A program made the translations under genes and the position numbers. A DNA stretch of 64,000 nt from JBBQNJ01 sp038329845 (GTDB lineage: Bacteria > Planctomycetota > Phycisphaerae > Tepidisphaerales > Tepidisphaeraceae), in contig JBBQNJ010000014.1 of the NCBI GenBank assembly GCA_038329845.1, positions 1 through 64,000 of the forward strand, written 5' to 3'. Positions 9,120 through 17,595 of the stretch are shown here, piece after piece. A model generated the notes under the pieces. That model worked only from the letters and a program-made list of their open reading frames with translations, did no database searches and was not told the DNA's origin. The stretch's first letter is position 1; each line of letters opens with the position of its first letter.

Positions 9120-9788
9120 TCAACGGCTCACCGACAGGGAATACTCGGTCCAGGGGTCCAATTCCGTCCCGGACCTCTCGGCCGTCGCCAGTTGCAACGC
9201 CTGATCCAACCGCTGCTCACCGGCAGAATCCAGCATCGTTGCCATCGATACATCCCATGAATGCTCGAGCAGCTCGGCCTGCCAGGGATCGATTCCCGAC
9301 GCCCACTCACCGGCTGGTGCCTCGTCCACCGTCAGTTCGTCGGGATAAAACACCGGCGGATGGTAAGCGATCGGGCCCAGACCGCCCGACCCATCGAGAC
9401 CGCCGGGCTTAAGCCCCCACCACCCGACCATCCCGACCACCATCAGCGCCGCGGTGGCGGCGATGTACCAGCCCCAGTTGCGTCCGCGATCGGGCGATGC
9501 CATCGGCGCCGGTTGAGCCGACAGCCGATCGACCGTCCATTGGCGGATAAGCCTTCTCACCTGGCGCAGCGCCGCCGACTCGGGCAGAATCCCCCGCTGA
9601 TCCCCCGCGGCCAGGGCGTCGCGGCAATCCAGGTCCATCCGCTGCAACTGCTCCAGTTGCCCGCGCATCTGCGAATCGGTCGCCAGCAACTGCGCGACCT
9701 CGGCGCGATCGGCACCGTCCAGTTCATCGGCCAGATACATCAACAAGACCGCTTCGTTGTTCTCGAGTTGTTGCAGAAGGCTTGGCAT
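9120..9788 (-). CDS. Single-pass membrane protein, putative anti-sigma factor
   Basis: The protein is 222 aa. Its start (TAATG) overlaps the sigma-factor stop by one base. The cytosolic N-terminal half (about 1-115) is helical and acidic, opening with LLQQLENNEAVLLMYLADEL. One membrane helix (NWGWYIAATAALMVVGMVGWW) follows near residue 120, then a roughly 80-residue outer domain. This topology and the 1-bp overlap with an ECF sigma gene are typical of anti-sigma regulators. The zinc-binding His-x3-Cys-x2-Cys anti-sigma motif is not present, so it would be a non-canonical type. Confidence rests on context. Confidence 0.7.
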   Translation of the reverse strand: MPSLLQQLENNEAVLLMYLADELDGADRAEVAQLLATDSQMRGQLEQLQRMDLDCRDALAAGDQRGILPESAALRQVRRLIRQWTVDRLSAQPAPMASPDRGRNWGWYIAATAALMVVGMVGWWGLKPGGLDGSGGLGPIAYHPPVFYPDELTVDEAPAGEWASGIDPWQAELLEHSWDVSMATMLDSAGEQRLDQALQLATAERSGTELDPWTEYSLSVSR

Positions 9789-10432
9789 TATCCACCGTCC
9801 ATCAATTGCTTGAGCTTGAGCATCGCCTTGTGCATCCGTCCCAGGGCCGTGTTCAGCGGACAGCCCAGGATGCGGGCGATCTCGACGAACTTCAGTTCCC
9901 CGTAATACCGCATCAACAACACCTGCCGCTGCGGCTCGGGGAGCTGCGCCACGGCCCGTTGCAGTTTCATCTCCTGCTCGCCGCGCTCGAGCCGGTCGCT
10001 GGCCGCGGGCATCGTCGGCTCTTCCAGATCGCGCATCGCCTGGATCGCCGTGCGCTGCCGGGTCCCCGATCGCCAGCGATCGTTGGCCTTGTTCGTGGCG
10101 ATGCGAAACAGCCACGGCTTGAATCCACCGGCTCGAGATGCATCACCGGATGCATCGGTCTCGGCCGGAACGTACTTGTCCAAATGCTCGAGGACCGCCA
10201 GCCAGGTCTGCTGATGCAGTTCCTCGGCCACAGGGTCCGACCCGGCGAGCCGGCGAAGATATCGCAGCAGCGCGACGTGATGGCGCTTGACCAACGTCTC
10301 GCCGGCCGCGGCGTCTCCATCGCGCAGCAACTTCACCAGCGCATCGTCGCTTGGGGCCGCGCAGATCCCGGCAGTGTTCGATGCGACGAACACGCTCATG
10401 GCCTGAGGATTCGGGGTCGTGCCGCTCGCCAT
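9788..10432 (-). CDS. ECF-type RNA polymerase sigma factor
   Basis: The protein is about 214 aa from the ATG at 10432. ATGs at 10399 and 10582 are also possible, and none has a convincing ribosome site. Region 2 shows LRYLRRLAGSDPVAEEL and the -10 recognition segment FKPWLFRIATNKANDRWR. Region 4 has LPEPQRQVLLMRYYGELKF and a helix-turn-helix (ARILGCPLNTALGRMHKA). It heads an operon with the membrane anti-sigma-like protein and the secreted charged protein, a layout that suggests an envelope-signal response. The divergent lipid kinase starts at 10691, leaving about 260 bp that must hold both promoters. Confidence 0.88.
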   Translation of the reverse strand: MASGTTPNPQAMSVFVASNTAGICAAPSDDALVKLLRDGDAAAGETLVKRHHVALLRYLRRLAGSDPVAEELHQQTWLAVLEHLDKYVPAETDASGDASRAGGFKPWLFRIATNKANDRWRSGTRQRTAIQAMRDLEEPTMPAASDRLERGEQEMKLQRAVAQLPEPQRQVLLMRYYGELKFVEIARILGCPLNTALGRMHKAMLKLKQLMDGG

Positions 10433-10690
10433 CGTCTCCAGGCCCGGGGCGTCAGAAGTTACAACGCTCGACCGGGGCGAATATTGTCCTTGAGAGAATC
10501 CAAACGCCCGGGCGAGTATACCGTTCGTTGCCAGCGGGTCGAAGTACCTCGAGGGAGGCTCCAACTCGCTGCTTAAGGACATCGGCGGTGCCTCGACGGC
10601 GGCACTTCAAGTCCCACAGCCGCCCCGCGCCACCCCGATCGGATACCCGGCATCTTTCGCCGCGGGAATGAGTTAGGTAACGTACCCGCG

Positions 10691-11611
10691 ATGCGTGAAC
10701 GGGTTCTCATCTTCGCCAATCCGATTGCCGGACGCGGCAGCGGGCGAAAGCTCGCCCAACGCCTCGCCGGGCGATTCGAGCGGGCGGGGATCGAACCGAT
10801 TCTCCTGTTCGATCGTCCCGACCAAATCGACGATCACTCAATCGGCGCGGTGAAAGACTCGCGGGCGGCGGTGGTCATCGGCGGCGATGGAACCCTGCGC
10901 GCGGTGGCCCAGCGCCTGGTCGGTCGCGGTGCCACGAAGGCCACTCCGCCGATCAGCAGCGCCCCGCCGCTGCTGGTCGTGCCGATGGGGACGGCCAATC
11001 TGATGGGCCACCATCTCGGGATTCGCTGGAACCGCGCCAATCCGGAGGATCAACTCCTCGCGGCTATCCAGAATGGGAAAACGCGCGCCTTGGATGCGGC
11101 GCGGATCAACGGCGAACTCTTCTTCCTCATGGCCGGCGTTGGACTCGACGCGATGGTGGTCCACGAACTCGCCAGGCACCGTAAGGGTCCGATCACCCTA
11201 ATGACATACCTCGAGCCGGTGCTGCGGACCCTGGGAGGGTACGACTTTCCATCCATCGAGGTGCGCGTGGACGGCGCGACGGTCTTCGGCGCTCGACCGG
11301 GGATCGCGTTCATCGGCAACACCCGCGAGTACGGCACGGGCTTCGCCATGCTGCCCGAGGCGCGTTCGGACGATGGGCTGCTGGACGTGTGTTGTCTGCC
11401 TATGGCCAGCGCCCCCGACGCGGTGTTCGCGGCCCTGCGGGCCGTGGCCGGCGAACATGCCCGGGCCGAAGGCGCGGTCTACGTCAAGGGACGCACCGTG
11501 CGGGTCGATTCGGCGCGGCCGGTCCCGGTGCAGGTCGATGGCGACGCCGCCGGCGCCACTCCGATCGACATCGCCTTGCTGGATGAGCGGGTGCGGTTTA
11601 TCGTGCCCTGA
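10691..11611 (+). CDS. Diacylglycerol/sphingosine kinase-family lipid kinase
   Basis: The protein is 306 aa. The N-terminal nucleotide-binding domain has FANPIAGRGSGRK and the catalytic-loop signature VIGGDGTLRAVAQRL. PMGTANLMGHHLG and the LMAGVGLDAMVV segment follow, as in YegS/BmrU/DgkB proteins. These cytosolic, membrane-associated enzymes phosphorylate diacylglycerol or related lipids with ATP, recycling lipid by-products of envelope synthesis. No membrane helix is present, unlike DgkA. It is transcribed divergently from the ECF sigma operon and 62 bp upstream of kdsA. The exact lipid substrate cannot be told. Confidence 0.9.
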   Translation: MRERVLIFANPIAGRGSGRKLAQRLAGRFERAGIEPILLFDRPDQIDDHSIGAVKDSRAAVVIGGDGTLRAVAQRLVGRGATKATPPISSAPPLLVVPMGTANLMGHHLGIRWNRANPEDQLLAAIQNGKTRALDAARINGELFFLMAGVGLDAMVVHELARHRKGPITLMTYLEPVLRTLGGYDFPSIEVRVDGATVFGARPGIAFIGNTREYGTGFAMLPEARSDDGLLDVCCLPMASAPDAVFAALRAVAGEHARAEGAVYVKGRTVRVDSARPVPVQVDGDAAGATPIDIALLDERVRFIVP

Positions 11612-11673
11612 ACCGAGGCGATTCGCCTCGAACCTCTTCGTGTTTTCTATATTTTGTTCAGTATCGGATCCTC

Positions 11674-12471
11674 ATGCTTCCCACCGATCGCCTGTTTGTC
11701 CTCGCCGGCCCGTGCGTGATCGAATCGCTCGAGTTGTGCCTCGAGGTCGGCGCTTTCATGAAGCGGACGTGCGACGAGTTGGGGCTGCACTACGTCTTCA
11801 AAGCGTCGTTCGATAAGGCGAATCGCTCGGCCGGCGACAGCTTTCGCGGCCCGGGACTGGACCAGGGGCTAAAGATTCTGGCGACGGTGAAGCGCGAACT
11901 CAATGTGGCGATCTTGACCGATGTGCATGAGCCGGCCCAGGCCGCGCCCGCCGGGGAAGTGGTGGATGTGATCCAGGTACCGGCGTTTCTGGCCCGCCAG
12001 ACCGACCTGCTCGAGGCGTGCGGGCGGACGGGAAAAATCGTGAACATCAAGAAAGGCCAGTTCATGGCGCCGACGGAAATGGCCAACGCCGTCGCGAAGG
12101 TCAAGAGCGCCGGGAATCCGCAGATATTGCTGACCGAGCGAGGCACTTTTTTTGGATACAACCGGCTCGTCAATGACTTTACCGGTCTGGCCGTCATGAA
12201 ATCATTGACGGGCTGCCCGGTCGTGTTCGACGTGACCCACTCGACTCAGCAGCCGGCCGGCGAAGGCACGCGCAGCGGCGGCCGGCCGGAATTTTCCCCC
12301 CTGCTAGCCCGCGCCGCCGTCGCCGCCGGCGTGGACGGGCTGTTCCTCGAGTGCCACCCCTCACCCTCGTCGGCCAAGTCTGACGCCGCGACCATGCTCT
12401 CGCTGGACCAGGCCGCCCAACTGCTCCGCCAATGCGCTGCCTTGCAAAAAGTGATGCGGTCGCTGGATTAG
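11674..12471 (+). CDS. kdsA: 3-deoxy-8-phosphooctulonate (KDO-8-P) synthase, metal-dependent type
   Basis: The protein is 265 aa. KdsA condenses phosphoenolpyruvate with arabinose-5-phosphate to make KDO-8-phosphate for the LPS inner core. The N-terminal LAGPCVIES, KASFDKANRS, ILTDVHEP and NIKKGQF segments are diagnostic. A cysteine in GPCVIES, the histidine in FDVTHST, the glutamate in FLECHPSP and an aspartate in KSDAATM match the four metal ligands of the metal-dependent class; the metal-independent E. coli type has Asn in place of that Cys. With the LpxL-like acyltransferase at 48634 it argues that this organism makes a KDO-containing LPS. No clear ribosome site precedes the ATG. Confidence 0.94.
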   Translation: MLPTDRLFVLAGPCVIESLELCLEVGAFMKRTCDELGLHYVFKASFDKANRSAGDSFRGPGLDQGLKILATVKRELNVAILTDVHEPAQAAPAGEVVDVIQVPAFLARQTDLLEACGRTGKIVNIKKGQFMAPTEMANAVAKVKSAGNPQILLTERGTFFGYNRLVNDFTGLAVMKSLTGCPVVFDVTHSTQQPAGEGTRSGGRPEFSPLLARAAVAAGVDGLFLECHPSPSSAKSDAATMLSLDQAAQLLRQCAALQKVMRSLD

Positions 12472-12478
12472 CAACCGG

Positions 12479-12495
12479 AAAAGCGCCTTTCGCGC
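12479..12495 (-). terminator. Weak intrinsic terminator downstream of tsf
   Basis: On the minus strand a short GCGC/GCGC stem with a 5-nt loop is followed by four U. It lies six bases past the tsf stop, in the 29-bp gap between the convergent kdsA and tsf genes. The stem is short, so the call is tentative. Confidence 0.35.
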
Positions 12496-12500
12496 ACCGC

Positions 12501-13316
12501 TCAGCTCTGACCCACCTCGATGCGAACGTACTTATCGAGCGTTACGCCGGCGTTCTTGAGCATCGCGTCGACGGTCCCTTTGAATGCCTGGGCATTGAAG
12601 AACTCCTGATCGAGCAACACCCGCTCGGCGAAAAAGGCGTTGAGCTTTCCCTCGGCGATTTTCTCGGCGATCTGCTGCGGCTTGCCGGTCGCCTTGGCCT
12701 GCTCGACGGCGATCTCCTTCTCCTTGGCGACCAGTTCGGCCGGAACTTCGTCGCGGGTTAGTCCCAGCGGACGGGCAAAGGCGATGTGCCCGCCGATCTG
12801 CTTAATCAGCTCGTCGGTGACGTTGGCGACATTGCCTGAGAGGCGCAAAATCACGCCGATCTTGCCGGTAATCCCGTATAGATAAAGCCCCACCTTGCCG
12901 GCGGGATTACTCACCGCCGCGCTCTTGCCCACGCGGACATTTTCCCCCGTACGCTGTGCCAGTTCGGTCACGCCGCTCTTCATCGCCGCAGTCGCGTCCA
13001 CCGAAACGTTGGCGGCCAGATCGCCGACGATCGTCGCGCCGAGTTTCTGGAAATCATCGCTCTTGGCGGTGAAGTCGGTATTGCAGTTCAGCTCGACCAG
13101 CGCCGCGGACTTACCGTCGGACGAAGCGGCGCCGAAGACGCGGCCCTCGGACGCGGCCCGCTCCTGGATCGAGGCCTTCACCCCGGACTTGCGAAACAGG
13201 TCGATCGCCTTCTCGATATCCCCGCCGGCCTGGATGAGCATCTCTTTGCACTTCATCATCGGCTGGCCGGTCTTGGCCCGAAGTTCATTGACAGCTTTCG
13301 CGGTGATCTCCGCCAT
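12501..13316 (-). CDS. tsf: Translation elongation factor Ts
   Basis: The protein is 271 aa. EF-Ts is the guanine-nucleotide exchange factor for EF-Tu. The N-terminal UBA-like module reads AKAVNELRAKTGQPMMKCKE, and the signature ELNCNTDFTAKSDDFQKL lies near residue 80. The C-terminal half contains the expected IGGHIAFARPLGL segment. The ATG at 13316 has GGAG 9 bp upstream; a TTG five codons earlier was rejected. It follows rpsB on the same strand after 209 bp, the conserved rpsB-tsf order, but the gap is unusually structured. Confidence 0.96.
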   Translation of the reverse strand: MAEITAKAVNELRAKTGQPMMKCKEMLIQAGGDIEKAIDLFRKSGVKASIQERAASEGRVFGAASSDGKSAALVELNCNTDFTAKSDDFQKLGATIVGDLAANVSVDATAAMKSGVTELAQRTGENVRVGKSAAVSNPAGKVGLYLYGITGKIGVILRLSGNVANVTDELIKQIGGHIAFARPLGLTRDEVPAELVAKEKEIAVEQAKATGKPQQIAEKIAEGKLNAFFAERVLLDQEFFNAQAFKGTVDAMLKNAGVTLDKYVRIEVGQS

Positions 13317-13339
13317 GGTAGTTGGCTCCAATAAGGTTC

Positions 13340-13453
13340 AAAAAAAAGGCCGACCTGCCCTATTTTCCGCAGGTTTACCGAAGGATTCGGATTCGCAGCG
13401 CCGCCGCCGGCATCGGACTTTTTGGCCCGCCGGCGATCGGTGGAATCCTTCGG
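13340..13453 (-). promoter_or_regulatory. Structured attenuator-like region between rpsB and tsf
   Basis: An 11-bp perfect inverted repeat (13378-13388 with 13443-13453) encloses a second inverted pair built from GCCGGC. Immediately downstream on the minus strand lies a 6-bp hairpin (ACCTGC at 13369-13374 with GCAGGT at 13353-13358), then a 5-nt spacer and a run of eight U at 13347-13340. The T-run ends 23 bp before the tsf ATG. The arrangement looks like an attenuator or partial terminator that would set the rpsB:tsf ratio. This is read from sequence only; no known motif matches. Confidence 0.5.
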
Positions 13454-13525
13454 ACAAGACGAAGCCCGGGCACGCGCCTGGCTCGGGACATTGCGATGCG
13501 ACGGCACTCCGGCGCATCCGCCGGA

Positions 13526-14413
13526 TCAGGCACCCTGGCCGGCAACGGCCGTTTCGACGGCGGGCGCGGTTTCGGCGGGCGGGGCCGCGGGCGCGGGGAC
13601 AGAGGCCGCGTCCGGCGATTGCACCGGCGCGACCGCGCCCTCATCGGCGCGGAACGAGGCCCGAGTCGAGCGCCGCCGCGGCGCCGCGGCGGCGGCATTG
13701 GCCTCTTCGCCCTTCTCAGGGCGAGTCTGTTTGCCTTCAATTACGGAATCGGCCAACTCGTGGAGGATGATCTCCACCGCCCGCATCGCATCGTCGTTGC
13801 CGGGAACCGGCAGGTCGATCAGGTCCGGATCGCTGTCGGTATCGATCAACGCCACGGTCGTCAAGCCCAGCTTCTTGGCTTCCTTGACGGCGATATGTTC
13901 CCGCCGCGTATCGACGATGAACATCACCCCAGGCATCTTTTCCATCCGGCGAATGCCCTCGAGGTTGGCCTTGATCTTGGTCATCTCGCGCGAGAGCGTC
14001 GCTTTCATCTTTTTTGAGTACGTCTCGATCTGCCCGGACTCCCAGAGCTTTTCCAGCTCCTCGAGCCGATTCAGCCTGGCCCGAATAGTCCTGAAGTTGG
14101 TCAGCGTCCCACCCAGCCAGCGCTCGGCAACGTAGTGCATCCCGCAACGCTTGGCCTCTTCTTCGACCGCGTGGCGGGCCTGGCGCTTGGTCCCCACGAA
14201 CAACACATCCTTGCCCCCGGCGACCGTCTGCTGGAGCAACTTCTTGGCGCGAAGCAGACCTTTGAGGGTCTCCTTCACGTCAATGATGTGGATCATGTTG
14301 CGTTTGCCGTGGATGTAAGGCTCCATTTTCGGATTCCACCGGCTCACCCGATGTCCGAAATGAACTCCCGCATCCACGAGTTGTTTAACGAGTTCGGCTT
14401 GCGATTGCGCCAT
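13526..14413 (-). CDS. rpsB: 30S ribosomal protein S2
   Basis: The protein is 295 aa. S2 binds the 30S head-platform junction and is needed for S1 docking. Motifs are [19 protein letters not shown] at the N-terminus, then [18 protein letters not shown] and [21 protein letters not shown] chose the ATG at 14413, with GGAG 9 bp upstream; the frame is open for 64 more codons, but that stretch has no S2 homology. The last 70 residues are an Ala/Pro-rich tail absent from the E. coli protein and common in high-GC planctomycetes. It is the first gene of the rpsB-tsf unit. Confidence 0.96.
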   Translation of the reverse strand: MAQSQAELVKQLVDAGVHFGHRVSRWNPKMEPYIHGKRNMIHIIDVKETLKGLLRAKKLLQQTVAGGKDVLFVGTKRQARHAVEEEAKRCGMHYVAERWLGGTLTNFRTIRARLNRLEELEKLWESGQIETYSKKMKATLSREMTKIKANLEGIRRMEKMPGVMFIVDTRREHIAVKEAKKLGLTTVALIDTDSDPDLIDLPVPGNDDAMRAVEIILHELADSVIEGKQTRPEKGEEANAAAAAPRRRSTRASFRADEGAVAPVQSPDAASVPAPAAPPAETAPAVETAVAGQGA

Positions 14414-14749
14414 TGCGTCGGTCTCCGTGACCCGGCCGACGGGACAAAAGCCCGTTGATTTGGCCGTCAGCCCGTACGACCGCGACGGCCAAGAAGCCGC
14501 GACGCCATGGGGCTTAGTCGTGAAAGAAGTTAAAAAACACCCGCGATGATCCCGGCGGCGGTTTGTTTCCCGCCGCCCCGGTTCGCTAGGCATCATCCTC
14601 AACACAGCAAAGAGGAGATCCTGACCCTCGGCAAGCCAAGACCGGCTACTTTACTCCCCTCGTTAAAATCGGTCAAGACGACCGCAAGCCGATTTTCACC
14701 CCGGGGCGATTTTCATATCTGACCGGCCCATCCGGTCACGATCCACGAA
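14414..14749. other. Intergenic region upstream of rpsB
   Basis: No coding region is supported here. The stretch should hold the rpsB promoter and leader. GC falls in places (for example 14585-14660), which would suit a promoter, but I could not pick a convincing -35/-10 pair. An imperfect inverted sequence around 14680-14700 is too weak to call. Confidence 0.4.
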
Positions 14750-14770
14750 TGCCCACGACAGGATTCGAAC
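14750..14770 (-). repeat. tRNA 3'-end fragment (possible attachment-site copy)
   Basis: Read on the minus strand, these 21 nt are a T-loop (GTTCGAAT), the 3' half of a T-stem, an acceptor 3' strand CGTGGGC and discriminator A. The 5' half of the T-stem and the rest of the tRNA are missing. It matches the 3' end of tRNA-Leu at 16520-16540 at 19 of 21 positions in the same orientation. It looks like a leftover att half-site with the break just inside the T-loop. Confidence 0.6.
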
Positions 14771-15187
14771 AATACAGGATTCTCCCGAGAATTCAACTGT
14801 TTCCGAAAACGGCGCTGCAAAAAGTGCTGCAATCGATCCGGATTTGGCCGAAGTGGTGGCAAATTGGCACTCACTGCCTGCCGCCATCAAGGGGGTGATC
14901 TCAATCGTCGTCGGTCAGCATACGGCGACAGTACGGTCGGCTGTGGAATCGGGCGGAAAACCGGACGCTAATCAGTAACCAATGGCGAGGTAGAGCATCA
15001 ACAATTGCGCGGACGTTACTCCGGCGGGCCGAACCGCCGCTCCAATTCCTGAACGACGGGCCGGAGGACCTCGCCAAACATGCTTAACCATCCGGCCAGT
15101 CGCTCGGCAGGAGCATCACGGAGCTGGAGAATCTCCTTGGTGCGTCAAATGGCCTTGGGTTTGTCGCCTTGCAAATTCACCACGATC

Positions 15188-15204
15188 TGGTGACAATGTC
15201 ACCA
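15188..15204. promoter_or_regulatory. Perfect palindrome overlapping the DUF4143 ATPase start codon
   Basis: TGGTGACA and TGTCACCA form an 8-bp perfect inverted repeat around one central base. The final A is the first base of the ATG. Its position would block transcription or initiation if bound by a protein, so it is a good candidate for an operator or an autoregulatory site. No regulator gene is adjacent. Confidence 0.55.
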
Positions 15205-16433
15205 TGATCCAGCGGAATATCGAACAATCCCTGCAGTTAGCTTTGGCCGATACGCCAGTGGTGCTGATCAACGGCGCCCGGCAGACCGGCAAGACCACTT
15301 TAGCCCAGGCGATCGCTCAGAAGTCCGGCGCCGAGTATTTCACTCTGGACGATGCCGCCACGCTGGCACTGGCGGCGGGCGATCCGTCCGGGTTCATCCG
15401 CAACCTCAGCGGCCCTGTCGTTCTGGACGAAATCCAACGGGCACCCGATCTGTTCCCCGCCATCAAGCTTGCCGTGGATAAGAACCGCCAACCCAGCCGC
15501 TTTCTCCTGACCGGCTCGGCCAATGTCATGACCCTGCCGCGTTTGTCGGAGTCGCTGGCCGGGCGGATGGAAGTCATTCCTCTCTTCCCGTTTTCGGCCG
15601 GTGAGCTCGCCGGGCATCGCGAGGGATTCGTGAAGCGTCTGTTTGCCGGCACCATCGCTAAAGTGAAGTCGAGCACCACTAAAGATGATCTTGCGTCCAG
15701 ATTGACTCGTGGCGCCTACCCGGAAGCAATCCAGCGTAAAGGCGAAGATCGCAGGACGGCGTGGTTCGCCTCCTACATCTCCACCATCCTGCAACGGGAC
15801 GTGCGTGACCTGGCGCAGGTGGATGCGTTGCACACACTGCCGAACCTGGTCAAGTTGCTTGCCGCACGCACGTCCGGTTTGATGAATATGGCCGACATAG
15901 GCAGGGACGCCGGCCTGCCGCACTCGACGTTGACCCGCTATCTGGCCCTGCTGGAAACGGTTTATCTGGTTCACCGTCTGCCCGCCTGGTCACCCAATCT
16001 GGGCAAGCGTCTGGTCAAAGCGCCCAAGCTGCACCTGGTTGACACCGGCCTGGCTTGCCACCTGATCGGTGTCGAAGCCCGACGGCTCAGCCAAGACCGC
16101 TCTTTGCTGGGGCGCATGTTGGAAACGTTTGTGGTCGGCGAACTCCGCAAACAGCTTTCCTGGACCGAACCGCAGACCGCGCTTTACCATTTCCGTTCAG
16201 CCGCAGGCTCGGAAGTGGATGTTGTGCTGGAAAAAGCCGATGGCGCGGTGGCCGGCATCGAAGTCAAGGCGAGCAGCACCGCGGCCATCTCTGACTTCGC
16301 AGCGCTGCAATCGTTGCGCGATCAGCTTGGCAAACAGTTCCATGCCGGCATCGTGCTGTATATGGGCGATCAAGTGATTCCCTTCGGCGACAGTCTCTGG
16401 CTGGTGCCCTTGACACACTTGTGGGCGGAGTAA
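15204..16433 (+). CDS. AAA+ ATPase with DUF4143 domain
   Basis: The protein is 409 aa. The P-loop is INGARQTGKTTLAQAI, Walker B is VVLDEIQRAPDLF, and sensor 1 is FLLTGSAN. The C-terminal half has the DUF4143 pattern: AARTSGLMNMADIGRDAGLP, LALLETVYLVHRLPAW, a conserved KLHLVDTGLACHLIG, and a late nuclease-like GSEVDVVLEK/GIEVKASS segment typical of this family. These proteins are widespread on mobile or accessory DNA, and their cellular role is not settled. Here the gene stands alone between a tRNA 3'-end copy and an intact tRNA-Leu, with a palindrome on its start codon. Intact length argues that it is functional. Confidence 0.92.
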   Translation: MIQRNIEQSLQLALADTPVVLINGARQTGKTTLAQAIAQKSGAEYFTLDDAATLALAAGDPSGFIRNLSGPVVLDEIQRAPDLFPAIKLAVDKNRQPSRFLLTGSANVMTLPRLSESLAGRMEVIPLFPFSAGELAGHREGFVKRLFAGTIAKVKSSTTKDDLASRLTRGAYPEAIQRKGEDRRTAWFASYISTILQRDVRDLAQVDALHTLPNLVKLLAARTSGLMNMADIGRDAGLPHSTLTRYLALLETVYLVHRLPAWSPNLGKRLVKAPKLHLVDTGLACHLIGVEARRLSQDRSLLGRMLETFVVGELRKQLSWTEPQTALYHFRSAAGSEVDVVLEKADGAVAGIEVKASSTAAISDFAALQSLRDQLGKQFHAGIVLYMGDQVIPFGDSLWLVPLTHLWAE

Positions 16434-16519
16434 CGCACGAGTCCATCAACGCCTCAGTCGGTCCGTCTTGCACGAAAGAAGCAGAGCATCTCCAGCTTCG
16501 GGAGGGAGCTTTCTTCAAG

Positions 16520-16601
16520 TGCCCAGGACAGGATTTGAACCTGCACGAGTTGCCTCGCTACCACCTCAAAGTAGTGCGTCTGCCAATTCCGCCACCTGGG
16601 C
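16520..16601 (-). tRNA. tRNA-Leu (GAG anticodon)
   Basis: All arms can be drawn. The acceptor pairs GCCCAGG with CCTGGGC and has discriminator A. The D-stem is GCG/CGC. The anticodon stem is CTACT/GGTAG with loop TTGAGGT, giving GAG. The long variable arm (CGAG-GCAA-CTCG) is class II as expected for Leu, and the T-stem closes a TTCAAAT loop. CCA is not encoded. Its 3' end is copied at 14750-14770. Confidence 0.95.
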
Positions 16602-16974
16602 CGCGGGACAAGCGGGGGGAATTATACTCCCGACCGCGCCGCTGTCGAGAGCGGGCGATGCAAGAATCGTGGCTCGCCTCATCGCCGAGAACGTCCGGGC
16701 GGACCGACCGGCTCGAGGATATACCGCTCGCTGGCCCTATTGAGACAATTCGCTTGGAGGAACCCGCGGGATGCCCTGTAGGTTCCGAGTGCGTGCGTGC
16801 GTGCGTGTGAGTGTCTCGCCGAACGCCGCGAGCGGTGTAACAAGTCCCCCGCCTTGTCATCGTCTTGGCGGCCTCGTATAGTTCGTCCCGATCTGGAGCG
16901 GGCCGGATGGGTGGCGCAGCGTGAATCGTCGATACGGGGAGATGCACCCACCCCGTGGAATGCCGGAGTCGCCC
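16602..16974. other. Gap with a GTGC microsatellite
   Basis: No gene is supported. It should hold the promoter for tRNA-Leu (minus strand) and for the response regulator (plus strand). A short tandem repeat of the tetramer GTGC, about five copies, lies at 16789-16808 and could vary in length. Nothing else stands out. Confidence 0.5.
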
Positions 16975-17496
16975 ATGATGCAGACGAACAGTCCTGAGAA
17001 TCCCGTCGAGCCGGTGCCGGCGGGGTTGCCCAACAATGAGAGCTTCCTGCCTGCGTCCACTGTTCTGATCGTGGATGACAATTCCCAGAACGTCGAGCTT
17101 TTGCAAGCGTTCCTCGAGCAGTTGCCGGTGAAGGTGGGCACCGCCGCCGACGGGGTCGAGGCGATGGAGAAGGTCGCCGAGCTCAATCCCGACCTGATCC
17201 TGCTGGATATCATGATGCCGCGAATGAGCGGGTTCCAGGTCTGCAAGAAACTCAAGAGCGACCCGAAGACCCGGGATATTCAGATTCTCATGGTCACAGC
17301 GCTGAATGAGTTGGGGGACATCGAGCAGGCGTCGGAATGCGGGACCGACGACTTCGTCTCCAAGCCGGTGAACAAGTTCGAGCTGCTCACCCGCGTCAAA
17401 AGCCTTCTGCGGGTTCGCCACCTCAAGAACGAGCTGGAACGCGCGCTAACCTACCTCAACGACATCGAAACCGACGACGGCGCCGACTCGCGGTAG
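16975..17496 (+). CDS. Stand-alone response regulator (receiver domain)
   Basis: The protein is 173 aa. I chose the ATG at 16975, which has GGAG 6 bp upstream, over an earlier ATG-less extension. A flexible 28-residue N-terminus precedes one CheY-like receiver: VLIVDDNSQNVELL carries the acidic pair, LILLDIMMPRMSGFQV the phosphorylated Asp, MVTAL the conserved Thr, and FVSKPVNKFELLTRV the Lys. A coiled C-terminal extension of about 30 residues (LRVRHLKNELERAL) follows, with no DNA-binding or enzymatic output. It is probably an adaptor that signals by protein contact. The neighbours are unrelated; the orphan histidine kinase at 6116 is a candidate partner. Confidence 0.92.
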   Translation: MMQTNSPENPVEPVPAGLPNNESFLPASTVLIVDDNSQNVELLQAFLEQLPVKVGTAADGVEAMEKVAELNPDLILLDIMMPRMSGFQVCKKLKSDPKTRDIQILMVTALNELGDIEQASECGTDDFVSKPVNKFELLTRVKSLLRVRHLKNELERALTYLNDIETDDGADSR

Positions 17497-17536
17497 CGAT
17501 CGTGTCAGCTAACTTTTTTGCCGCGACTCCCCGACG

Positions 17537-17560
17537 AAAAAAAACCGCCCCGAAGGGCGG
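17537..17560 (-). terminator. Strong intrinsic terminator for the B12-fold gene
   Basis: On the minus strand a perfect CCGCCC/GGGCGG stem with a UUCG tetraloop is followed by eight U. It lies about 35 bp past the stop of the 17596-18450 gene and ends transcription between the two convergent genes. Confidence 0.9.
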
Positions 17561-17595
17561 CTGCTCAGACTCGATACGATTGACGGACGGATCGG

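Noticed and set aside
14413..14605. 64-residue N-terminal extension of S2
   Set aside because: S2 homology begins at the ATG with a good ribosome site; the extension is Arg-rich leader read in frame by chance.
14696..14890. Small 64-codon minus-strand gene
   Set aside because: It runs across the tRNA-end fragment, has no ribosome site and no similarity that I recognise.
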